Of a stretch of 64,000 bases of DNA, positions 13,069 to 23,038 are shown piece after piece. How positions within the stretch are numbered: the stretch's first letter is position 1; the number at the start of each line of letters is the position of its first letter. Below the pieces are notes generated by a model. That model was given only the letters and a program-made list of their open reading frames with translations. It made no database searches and had not been told where the DNA came from. The DNA is from Ailanthus altissimus (lineage: Eukaryota > Streptophyta > Magnoliopsida > Sapindales > Simaroubaceae). A program made the position numbers and the translations under genes. The stretch lies in assembly GCA_946807835.1 (NCBI GenBank), contig OX327702.1, positions 11,036,001 to 11,100,000 of the forward strand. The letters run 5' to 3'.

Positions 13069-13581
13069 TCACATGAATAGATCGACTTTAGGAGCCATCT
13101 TCCCAAACAAAAACTCCAAATCATTCTCTAATGGAGTCAAGTTCAAATCCAATCCAATAATCCTCCTGCTATTCGATCTTCTCAACACTGGCATTTTCGA
13201 AACAACGGAAATAGAATCAAAACTTTCGTTCATAGCGACTCTGTGCCTCCTCATATGACCACCCAAAGCTTGCCCCATAGCAAATTCTTGCCCACATATT
13301 GTGCATTCATGCAACTTTGGCTTCATCGTCGAGCTCAAAGATTTGCTTTCACCTTTCAGCGCCTTCTCTGCCATTAGTCTCGGCCTTTTGTGGCTGGCTC
13401 GATGTCCTCCAAGAGCTTGGAATGATGGGAACTTGCGATTACAAGTCTTGCACTCAAAAACTTCGCTTGCCAAACGCTTTACTGGCTTGCTTTCATGGCT
13501 ATGACAAAGCAACATCAAACAATTCTCCATGGCTAGTCTCTCTGCTATTTCATCATTTTCTAAAACTTTCTTCATGGCCAT
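13069..13581 (-). CDS. C2H2 zinc-finger transcriptional repressor, ZAT11/ZAT12-like
   Basis: An intronless 170-residue frame. Two plant-type C2H2 fingers lie at residues 44-64 and 93-113. Both follow C-x2-C-x12-H-x3-H and carry QALGGH, the plant-specific DNA-contact motif. An EAR repression motif, LDLNLTP, lies at residues 144-150, and a short N-terminal Leu-rich stretch (CLMLLCH) at about 21-27. Length, two fingers, spacing and C-terminal EAR match the C1-2i subclass (ZAT7/10/11/12), nuclear repressors induced by abiotic and oxidative stress. The basic KR box usual near the N-terminus is weak. The start is the first Met of MAMKK; an internal Met at residue 3 is an alternative. All zinc ligands are intact and there is no frame break, so the gene is probably functional. 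Which ZAT it is cannot be decided here. Confidence 0.93.
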   Translation of the reverse strand: MAMKKVLENDEIAERLAMENCLMLLCHSHESKPVKRLASEVFECKTCNRKFPSFQALGGHRASHKRPRLMAEKALKGESKSLSSTMKPKLHECTICGQEFAMGQALGGHMRRHRVAMNESFDSISVVSKMPVLRRSNSRRIIGLDLNLTPLENDLEFLFGKMAPKVDLFM

Positions 13582-13684
13582 GAATTATGAAAAGAAAATA
13601 ATATGAAAGTTTCGGTTAAAATAATTTGCCCGTTTGTTTAGCGTACTTGTAACGTTTTGATGGAGACAAGAAACTGAATAGCTT

Positions 13685-13694
13685 GATATTTAAA
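13685..13694 (-). promoter_or_regulatory. Possible TATA element of the zinc-finger gene
   Basis: On the minus strand this reads TTTAAATATC, about 105 bases before the ATG. That is a plausible distance for a TATA-type box with a short leader. In this AT-rich DNA such a match has weak specificity. Confidence 0.3.
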
Positions 13695-13880
13695 GGCCTA
13701 AAACTCTGACTATTCGTTAGAACTTTGATCGTTTATTCTTTGTCTCATTTGAACCATGTGCTTTTTGGTATTTAGATGACAAAATTACCCTTTCGTTTCT
13801 GTATATTGCAGGGATCGTTTTGGTATTAGGAATCTTCGACGGCAGAAGACTTTTTTTTCTTTGACAAGAGGAAGTTTCTT

Positions 13881-13886
13881 CACGTG
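13881..13886. promoter_or_regulatory. G-box / ABRE-type CACGTG
   Basis: A palindromic CACGTG lies about 300 bases upstream of the zinc-finger start codon. Such boxes bind bZIP and bHLH factors and are common in stress-gene promoters. A role here is inferred from position only. Confidence 0.3.
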
Positions 13887-13899
13887 AATGTTATTTTAG

Positions 13900-16800
13900 A
13901 CTATTTAGAAGCCCGCCAACTTTCCGCCGAGTGGTGAGGCGGGTCCGGATGGTGTTAATTCCTAATTTCGGGATCAAAAGTTTAAATAGGTACATTTCTC
14001 TTATTTTTAATAAAAAAAATATTTAACTTTTAATAGTTATGTTATAATAAATATTATTTTTATGGGTTTTAATAAGATATTTGATTATAAATATTTTTAA
14101 TTTTATAACGTAATATTAAAAAGAAAATTGAAACTTCGGAGAAGATAAGAGAATATATACGTCAGTAGTGACTAAAGTGGGCGAGCGAGTAAAAGAGTAT
14201 AAGTCCCCATTGGCGAGCCATAAAGCCACTTTATTGAAAATTGAAACTTCGGAGAAGAATAGAAGTTTCTGACTTCAGAATGAAAGCATAATTAGGTCAT
14301 TGAAAACGTACGTCTTATATAAATTAACTAAGGCCAAGTGCTTTTTGTTTTTTGTTTTTTTTCGAAGAGTAATGCCGCCATATTAATGTATATATATCAT
14401 GTATAAATGGGACGAGAAGAAAGTCAGAAATGTGTTGCTTCCAAAATGAAGAGCTTGAGCAAGAAGATAGTCAGAGAAGGAAAGGCGATTTAATAATACT
14501 TTGTCAAAATCTGACAATGTTTGTTGGTTTTGATTTCTTCAAATGCTTTTTAGTTGCAGCATATAGTAGACGAATCCACTAAACTAATCGGTTAATAGTA
14601 ATAACTTCTCCAAGGTAATATTAGGGTGGATTCCTACGTAAGACCCATAAAGGATATAATATTTTAATAATTTAATTTCAATTTTAAAGGTACTAACTAG
14701 TAAAGCCTAACCTGTGTGTCAAGGCAATAACATTTTATTTCAAATTACGCTACATAAAAAATAAAAAAAAAATAAGATAAATTTATTTTTATCGTGTTAG
14801 TTTTACTAGCTTACACCTTTTTTTCCCACGATTTTTGAATTTGATTGTCGGCAGTAACAATAAGAATTACGTGAAATGATACATTTCAACTAAACAATAT
14901 CGAATAATATTTTTGCTCTTTCAAGTTACAACGATGAAAATTGAGTCAGCGCGGACTGTTTTTAAATCCTGACACGTGAAAATGGACTAGTATTCATGTA
15001 CACATGGAGATGATAGAATTAAAAAGTAAGCATAAGCAACCGCTTCAGAAATTTAAATTGCCAAAATAATTAAGATCATGGATGCCCTTACCCTCCCTTA
15101 CTTTGTTATATATGAACGCTACAGAGCATCTTCCTAAATTTCGTTCTCCCTTTTTTTTTTTTGGGACAAGCATCTTCTCTTTGAACTAGTAAAGGATTCA
15201 AAGGACAAAATACCCTTTTACTACATAGATTCTCATGAATAGAGAATTGTGTGATAAATAAAGTAATAATCTTTTTGAAGAAAGAGACGTGGAAGCATCA
15301 CTTGAGGGCATATTGAGTACTTACGACTGATAGATCAATTTAAATATTTGAAATAAACATTAAACATGTGAATGTCGTTTCCCTAAGTCTCAATAAATAA
15401 ATGTTTATTGTACAAGAATCCATAAAAAAGCTCATGTCCAAGTCTATGTAGATGACTAAGTATATCAAAGATATAAGACATATGACCTAAGTCATTTTAC
15501 AGGAGTTAATTTATAAATTATAATTTGATAAGTATAAGGTTTATTTAAATAAAGCTTGAAGCTTGAAGTTTGAAGCATGAGGATTATTAGGTTAAGGCTC
15601 ACTTGGAGGGCAAACTTAACTCAAATAAGAATAAAGAGAAAATACTAATTTATTTTCTGTAAATATTAAAATTACTCTAAAAATCTCTCTTTCTCTAAAA
15701 AAAATCCCCTTTAATTCCTACCGTTATGGTGATTATGTTAAATATTTACTTTTTGAGTACTGTTAAAATATTACCATTTAATGTGATATTTGACAAGCAT
15801 AACAATTCAAAAATTAAATTATAATTTTTATTTCTCCCCATCCAACCCACCACTTCCCTCCTTCTAATTTTTTTTTTATTTTCATTTTTTCCCCTTCCCC
15901 AATCCTTCCCACTCACACATTAGCCGCTAATGTTTGACCAGCAAGCATTCGTTCTCCCAACTGCGTTTGGTGACTTCGATTCCCAAAGTTTTGAGTTGAA
16001 AAAAAAAAGGCATTTAGCATATGCCCTTCCTTTCATTTCTAAAGAAATAAAATTCTATAGAATAAAAAAATAAATAAACAAAGAGTTTTTATTTGAAATG
16101 CCCCGTAATCTTTAACCAATTATGCGCTTTAATATAATTACCAAGAGTAAGTGCAATAGCTTGTTTTCAAATACTCGGTGGCTTGATTGAATTAAGCCTC
16201 CGCAATTTTCAAATCCCCCTGTCAAATGGTCTATTCTCCTCGATCAAAATAGGCGAGTCAATTCTCTTATATAGAATCGTTTTTGAGATTTTCCCGCCTC
16301 ATACAGCTCGACAATCAATTCTTTTAGTGTCCTAGTTTTTTTAATCTACTATATTGATTTTTAATCTATTATAAATATATCGAATTGAATGAGATTTCTC
16401 ATAGATTTAGCTTTATCATTTTTTGCACGTTAACCAAAAAAGGATAATTCCATGAGCATGAGTTTAAAATTTGGCTTTTGATTAAATTAGAAATTAGAAA
16501 TTAATAAATTTGATTAAATTCAAAATTAATAAAACAATCAGCTTTCATTTTATCTTTTCTCCCACCATCAGAAGAATAACATATAAGCATTTCCACTATA
16601 ATTAGAATTTTTTGAAAGGTATTTATCTTAGTTTCATATAAAAATTTATATAGAATCTTTGAAAAAGTCCTTTCTTCGTAAGAAAGAAAGGACTTACTGT
16701 CTTTGGAATTTGATGCTACACCACTATTCAATATCTTAAGGGATCGACTTTATTACATAAGTAGATTCCTTACTTTTATTTCAAATCATAACATAAAAAA

Positions 16801-17136
16801 GCAGTTCTTATTAGATCGGCATCGTCCCCAAACTTCACAAATTAGTCTTTAAGGTGCTTTATCTATCAATTATATCTTTATCCATCGAATAAACTATCTA
16901 GGATATTGATTTCTTCATATTTCGACTTCTATGAAGTTTTTTCTTTGCTACAGCTGATAAAAATTATTTTTTGCACGATGCATATGTAGAAAACCTATTT
17001 TTTTCCTAGTATTTATTCGTGTATTTGCTCTTTCTTCTCTCTTTTTCTTTCTTTTTTTTTTCTTTCTATAGTAAAGATAGTCGCATGTAATGACAGATCA
17101 CAGTCATACTATTAAAAGCTTGTTTTAAGAATGGAT
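13900..17136. other. Intergenic DNA, no gene recognised
   Basis: AT-rich DNA with homopolymer runs. A short direct repeat beginning 'attgaaacttcggagaag' occurs near 14128 and 14238. The segment from about 16860 to 17136 may be plastid-derived, since it runs directly into the psbE-like piece, but it could not be assigned to a plastid locus. No protein-coding gene could be supported. Confidence 0.35.
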
Positions 17137-17240
17137 TTCGTTATTATTGCCAATATTCGATACTGGGTCATTCATAGCATTACTACACCCGACTTGACCT
17201 TAATTATTATTTTAACAAGTAAAAGTTATGTCTTGGTTCA
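17137..17240 (+). pseudogene. psbE: Plastid psbE fragment in nuclear DNA
   Basis: The frame reads IRYWVIHSIT, an exact match to the conserved N-terminal part of the cytochrome b559 alpha subunit, including the His that ligates haem. The following codons resemble the psbE membrane segment but are shifted by indels, and the reading then enters rRNA-derived sequence. It is a truncated, non-functional nuclear copy. Confidence 0.65.
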
Positions 17241-17245
17241 AGTGG

Positions 17246-17361
17246 GCCGCTCGCACGGGTGCTTTTCTCTAAGGCAGAACGCTCCCCTACCAATGCATTT
17301 TTACATCCCATAGTTTTGGTAGATCGCTTAGCCTTGTTCATCTTCGGCACAAGAGTGCTCG
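17246..17361 (-). pseudogene. rrn23: Plastid 23S rRNA fragment in nuclear DNA
   Basis: On the minus strand this piece corresponds to the plastid 23S rRNA segment that contains the 'ctaagcgatct' and 'taggggagcgttctgcctt' phrases and ends in the 'gcacccg-gcgagcgg' block. About 115 bases are recognisable with scattered C-to-T type changes. It is far too short to be a ribosomal RNA gene. Confidence 0.8.
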
Positions 17362-17480
17362 TGGTAATTGTGGCGTCTTGGGAGAATCGATGAGTGTATC
17401 TTTGATGCACTTGATAGTACTAGTATATCTAAGAATTTCTAATTGGCTAATTGTAAATAACCCTCGGACTATGGAACAAA

Positions 17481-17595
17481 GGATTATCCCAATTTTAGGT
17501 ATTCACTTAATCTTGTTAGGTTTAGGTGCTTTTCTTCTAGTATTTAAGGATCTTTATTTTAAGGGTGTATATAATACCCGGGCTTCGGGGTGGCC
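17481..17595 (+). pseudogene. psbC: Plastid psbC (CP43) fragment in nuclear DNA
   Basis: The frame reads [19 protein letters not shown] followed by LYF-GVY, matching a transmembrane helix of the photosystem II CP43 protein and the start of the loop after it. It diverges beyond the GVY(D/N)T position. In plastids psbC and rrn23 lie far apart, so this join is not plastid-like. It cannot encode a working CP43. Confidence 0.8.
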
Positions 17596-17879
17596 CCGAG
17601 CAAGAGCAACTTCTACAATAAATTCAGCCTAAACTCAATCTCTTGGCTAAATTTTTTAATTCATTTGTCTCTCACACTCAATTATTTCAACTACTTATAT
17701 ATGGGGGGGTAGGAAGTCCTATATCTTTTTTTCAATGTAATGAGTCTATCATCTTCCTCTCTTCTTTATTTATATTCCAAAATGAATGTTGCTACTAATC
17801 ACTAATCCAAATCAGAATATTCAGAGGACTCTTCTGACCTAACAAAAATATATAATTGTTAGCAAAGTTGTTTTCGGTG

Positions 17880-18165
17880 GAGCAATAAAATGTGTAGAGA
17901 TTAGAAAGAATTCCAACGGCTAAAGCATTCTAAGTTGTGTTTGGATGAGAGTTATTGTCTATCGTTAGCCTCTATAGTAGAATCAGTAGGGGCTAGAGAA
18001 ATGGTGGTTTACCCTGTGGCGGATGACAACAATTTGAGTCCGCTTATCTCCAACTCGTAAACTTAGTCGATATAAAGCTATATGAATATGATAGCACCCA
18101 ATTTTTTTGATTCAATAGTTCAATCTATGATTCCTCCTTGGTCGCGCAGCTGAAGCTCGCTTACC
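17880..18165 (+). pseudogene. trnA-UGC: Plastid trnA-UGC intron end, 3' exon and trnA-rrn23 spacer
   Basis: About 17880-18017 matches the end of the trnA-UGC group II intron ('gttattgtctatcgtt' and 'ggtggtttaccctgtgg' phrases). Positions 18018-18052 are the 3' exon, with the T-arm bases altered ('aatttgagtccgcttatc' in place of a standard T-loop). The trnA-rrn23 spacer follows ('actcgtaaacttag', 'gatagcacccaattttt') and decays near 18165. The 5' exon is absent, so no tRNA can be made. Confidence 0.75.
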
Positions 18166-18403
18166 TGTCGTAGTTCTTTATCCTTGAAATAAGTTTCCCT
18201 ATAAATCTGTCTGTTGATTGGAATAATAATTATATAAAATACAACACCACCAATCACTAAACTATTTTCAAATAATACTCTAATCACTAAACTATTATCC
18301 AACAACGTATTAATCTTTTAGTTTTTTTTTCCTTTCTCACATATAGGGGACATCGATGAAAAGATGTGGTGGTGGAGCAGTAGTAAGGGCAACATATATG
18401 GTG

Positions 18404-19010
18404 ATGGGTAGGTTTGTAGGGTTGGTTTTAGGCTAGGGAGGGGATGGGTTGTTCTGTGTGGTGATTTTAGGTCAGGGGTGATGGTTTCATAAGGGGTGGT
18501 GGAATGGAAATGTTTTTAGGTGAGGGGGTTAGTTTTCGGGGGAAGTAAAAGTTGTTTAAAAGTAATTATGATGATAAAAGATTATTTTACCCATAACAAA
18601 TAAATATTTAATAGAACTTTCATAATGAAAAGGACTAAACTATTATTTTTTCTAAGAATAAATACATATAACTAAGAGTACTAATAGAAAACCATAAGTT
18701 AATAAAGACACTTCTCAATGGTATTCTTGTGGGGTTAGTTTTGGGCTGGGGAAAGGAGGGCTTAGGTTGTGTGGTGGTTTCATTAGGGGGAAGTGGAGAT
18801 AGTTTTGGGTGAGGGGTTCGTTTTTAGGGGAAATAAAAAATTTTAAATTTTTTTAAAAGTAAAAATGATGATAAAAGACTATTTTGCCCATAAAAATAAG
18901 TATTTAATAGAACTATCATAATAATAGGACTAAATTGGTATTTTTTTCTAAGAATAAATCCATATGACTAAGAGTACTAATGGAGAACTATAAGCTAATA
19001 AGACATTTCT
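18404..19010. repeat. Tandem direct duplication, about 300-bp unit
   Basis: Unit 1 (about 18404-18722) and unit 2 (about 18723-19010) share the order: G-rich block, 'gatgataaaaga', 'ttaatagaact', 'ctaagaataaat' and 'ctaagagtactaat'. The second unit is slightly shorter. No coding frame is kept. Confidence 0.7.
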
Positions 19011-21321
19011 AGATCCTTAGATCCCCTCTAAAATTAAAAGGATATGTTACTTATTCAATATGGCCAATAAATAAAACATTAGAGTTTTATTTAGAATAAA
19101 ATCGATATTTATTTCTTTTATATGTCAAATTCGCTTTCCTTTTTTAGCTAAGAGAAATCTCATTAAATACTTTATATTTGAAGAGGAATAGGGATGAAGT
19201 AAGAAGTTTTAACTTAATACAAAACTCTAGCCCCGTAAAAACCTTCCATTCCATAAAAAAAGACAAGATAACTCATCATAATTCCCTATCATTCAACACA
19301 ATATACCCCCTTCATGTACTCTTAGTATTTTTCTTGAACCTTACTCATAACCAGTAGCTTTGCATGAATTTCAATGTTGATAACACTAAAAAGAAATGTC
19401 AAAATCTCTAAGTAAGATTCAAAAAGGCGAGTTCTCTCTATTTTCTAAAATAGGTGTTGACTTGGGGAAATAGTTCCTCAGGCCAACGGGCCTTAAATTT
19501 GTTTATGAATGAGAATGAAAATGAAACTTGGGTCTCATCCTAATTGAAGTGACCGATGCGGGTTTGAGCTTTCTATTTTGCTGCGAGTTGCAAAAAGTCT
19601 ACAAAAAATACAGACACAAGCTCGATGACAGCCTCTCCGGGGTAGGTTCCGGTGGAGACTCTCCGATGCTTAAATCAAAAAGGGTCTTTTCACTCCTCTT
19701 TATCAAGTTCTGATACAAAAAAGGTAAAAAAATATGCTCATAATAGGAGGAGGAAAACCTTTTTTTTTCTCTGTGTTAATTTCTTCGCTGTTTGGGCATC
19801 ATCCTCTCAATATCTTCCTTTTTCCTTCTTATAGCACTGGCATTTTTGGGGTCATTTTGGGTTTTCTAGTTCTACTGTATTTCTGATTTGTGTCGAATAT
19901 CCCCTGCTGTACGTTTGACATACGTTAAATATCTTTCTGTTGTGTGTCTGACACACGCCAAATATCTTTTTACTGTGCATCTGACACACGCCAAATATCT
20001 TTCTATGAATCTCCTGATCCCGTTTCTGCCGCATGTCAGATTTCCTTTTGATGTGTTAAGTATATTCCTTGAATTTGTCTCCACCGGTGATTTTAGTTAA
20101 GTGTGAGACTAGATTCAAGTGGCTCGGTCAGATTTCAGGCGGCATCTCCCTCATCAGTTCAGTTGTGACTTGAATTTCTTAAAAGCGAACCTCTTGTTTG
20201 CATTAATCGTACCTGATCAGCCCATCTGACAAATAATCAACTGGCTTCTTCGCTGACCGTGCAAGCCTCGGGTTGAGCTGACCTAATTAGAATGTAGATG
20301 GGGACCTTTGGTTGTATTCGAGTTGGCTTAACCGAACAGGTGTTTCTATTTTCCAATGAGATCCCTCTGAGTCCAAGCCAATTCTCCGCCATTCGTCTTT
20401 GTTGGGATTAGGCTCATTGGTCATTACTTCTAGGCCTCGCTTTAAATTGGACTTATTGCTTAAGCAACAATGGACCTTTGAGGAGAGTAATCTTTTGAAA
20501 AAAGCATCTGATTGGACTCTCGGGGACCTGCCTTGATCGAGTTTAGAGGCCTTGAGCCTAAAAACAAAGGGGAATTTTCTAGAGGGGAACAAGAGGGTTT
20601 CCTAATACCTAATTATTATGTAGAGCTACAACATACTTTCTCTTCTGTTGATCATAACAAGTAATTGAAAATGTTATTACATTACTAAAGCAAGTCATCA
20701 AAAACTTTAAAAAAAATAGAAATAGTGTATGCATACCTTAACATATTCATCATACACTATTTTCACACTACAACATTATCTTCTCATTATCCCACCCAAA
20801 CTCACTGAGGGACAACATATATGTCAATTCACAATACTTTTTCTTGAACTATTTTTACACGAGATTCAACATGCCGAGAAGTTTTGATTCCACAACCTGG
20901 TAATTTAGCCTCCATCTTTTTTCCCTTATTTAAGCAGATAACTAGTTTTGAAACCACAATCAGCTCGCCAATTTGCGGTTTGACTTAAAGTTGTAACAAA
21001 ACTTCTTTTATACAAAAAAAAATTAGTAATCAAAGAAATAAAAAGACTATAAGAAAGTCGTGTGATTAGAATAAAAGTAAAAATAAGTTACTGAGATTAA
21101 ATCTAACAATAATATATAAAATAACCACAAACAAGTGCAATATTGTTACAATGTAAAAATAACCTCATTTATGTTTGCTTATTTTTGTTCAAATTCGAGA
21201 AAAAGAAATAACTCCTTCTATTCATCTACTTGCTCGCCATGTATTCTACATTTCTTATGTTAAGTTTTGTCTCCAGATAGTCCACTGATTTGATGACTCA
21301 ACAAAAGTTATAAACTCTACT
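19011..21321. other. Mostly unassigned, with a short tandem repeat
   Basis: At about 19893-20005 roughly three copies of a 36-38-bp unit containing 'ctgacacacgccaaatatct' follow each other. The block 20100-20600 has a higher GC content and could be an LTR or retroelement fragment, but no boundary was found. The right end may belong to the Harbinger element at 21322. No gene could be supported. Confidence 0.35.
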
Positions 21322-22294
21322 TCAATAGTTATGTCTTTGAATTGATCCGTCAGTTACCTCACACTGAAGAGGATCGTAACTCATTTCCTTTCGTATGTAG
21401 TTGTATAGCATACAACAAATGGATATTATACGTTGTGGTATTTTTAGATTACAAAAAGAACTTCTTAGTATAGCTGATCCCATTTTCAATAAATTAACCA
21501 AAACACCACTTAATAACATTTCTAGCACTTGAAAGCTTCATGTGGAAGAACTCTTCTGCTGAAGTTAGTCAGTACCCATCTTTAAACTCATTTAGATGGT
21601 ATTGTTGCCCTCTAAATAGAGCAAGAAAACCCTCGACATTTATGTATCCACTGTCAACCAAGTAATAATAACCTATAAACAAGTACAACAAATAATGTCA
21701 TAATACAATAACTACAAGCAATGCACTGTTATGCCTAAATTAAAATGTTATAGAAAATTACCATGAAGGGATTTTTAGACTATTTCTTATAGTCATAGTA
21801 TCCCTTAGTACACGCATATCATATGTGGCACCTTCTCATCCAGGTAAAACATAAATAAACTGCATGCTTGGCAACAAACTGTTAAAACATCCGTAGTAAT
21901 TTCTTTTTTTTTCTCTTGTTCTACATCTTGATTTATCAGCTTCTGGTACATAAACCTTGATATATGTTCCATCAAAATCTCTCAAAACAATTTATATCAT
22001 AAAAAAAAAATTAACTGCTAATCAAATCTAGCCATTAGGTAAATTGTCTATTTAAATTAATTTAAAAATATAGATAAAGAAAGAGAGTGGGAGTGAGAGT
22101 GAGAGAAAAGAATAAAAATAACTTAAACCTCTTCCATTTAGGATCCATTAAGTTCTTTAAAACTAGTTCAGGAGTTCTTCAAAATTCTTCTTGACACAGA
22201 TCATTGCTTTCATATAATTATGAAATATTTACTACTCATTTGTTCGGATCTATTAAATTAAAACTAACTACTCGACTCTTAATATATTGTGCAA
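21322..22294 (-). pseudogene. PIF/Harbinger (HARBI1-like) transposase, C-terminal part
   Basis: Minus-strand reading gives, in order: a segment ending NLMDPKWK (about 22130); a DGTYIKVYVPEADKSR-type segment (about 21950); QFIYVLPG and RVLRDTMTIRN (about 21800); YYLVDSGYIN and FRGQQYHLNEF (about 21600-21680); and a C-terminal SFCNLKI...CCMLYNYIR segment (21322-21528). This is the order of the DDE_Tnp_4 catalytic domain, which cuts and joins transposon ends at TA-rich targets. Stops and frame changes separate the pieces. Its N-terminal part lies 5.4 kb away at 27712, separated by copia-2. Confidence 0.8.
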
Positions 22295-22969
22295 TGTTAA
22301 AGCGAAAGCACACAAGTAAGCAATATAACCCAAATAATATATTACAGAACAAGTTATTAAGAATTAAAAAGAGAAAGGTAGAAGAATATATAGAATTTAC
22401 ATGGTTTAACAACTTGTCTACGTTCACGGCGGATTAAGATCACTCACTCTTCTTATTGAATTACTATGCACTCACAAAATATGCATTTTATAAGGGATAC
22501 TTACAAAGAAACACTCTCTCTTGCAACCTATGAATTTTCTCTCACTAAAAATCACAAAGCATATTTAATCATAAAGATTTCTTACTTGATAACTTAAATC
22601 TCATAAAGATGTGTTTACAAGCCAATAGATAGCCTTTATATAGGGTTTAGGACGTCCTAGGTTTACCCTAAACGTGTGAAAGTCGTATTAGAGAGTTCTG
22701 AAGTAAGTGAGAGACGAAACAACTCGCAATCAAAATAGGAAACTGTTCCCGCGCTAGGCACCGTGGCGCTCAGCACCTCATCGCTGCAGTGCTGGTCACT
22801 TGGCACCGCAGCGCTTAGGTTCTGTTCTGGGCACCACGGCACCCACACCTGGGTACTCTCTCTTGTGTTTTTTGCCTCTTTTCGCATCCGTCTTCGATCC
22901 TCACATACCATACGCACTTGACTTGCTCTCAAAATCATATCCCAATGATTTGTAATCAATATTCTCACA
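22295..22969 (-). repeat. copia-2 3' LTR (675 bp)
   Basis: It is nearly collinear with 27029-27706. On the minus strand it begins TGTGAGAATATTG and ends in CTTTAACA. Next to its inner edge the minus strand carries the purine tract GGAGGGGAT (rc of 22970-22979), as expected before a 3' LTR. The outer flank is tgcaa (22290-22294), against tacaa (27707-27711) at the other end. A GC-rich island lies at 22748-22857. Confidence 0.9.
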
Positions 22970-23038
22970 CATCCCCTCCTTGATTCAAAATCATTCACAA
23001 AGTAACTCGATCTCTCATCTCTGCATCTTCAATCACCC

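Noticed and set aside
17481..17632. A photosystem II CP43 gene.
   Set aside because: Only one helix is present, with unrelated sequence before and after, and it lies among other plastid scraps.
18018..18052. A tRNA-Ala gene.
   Set aside because: Only the 3' exon is present, the 5' exon and most of the intron are missing, and the T-arm is changed.
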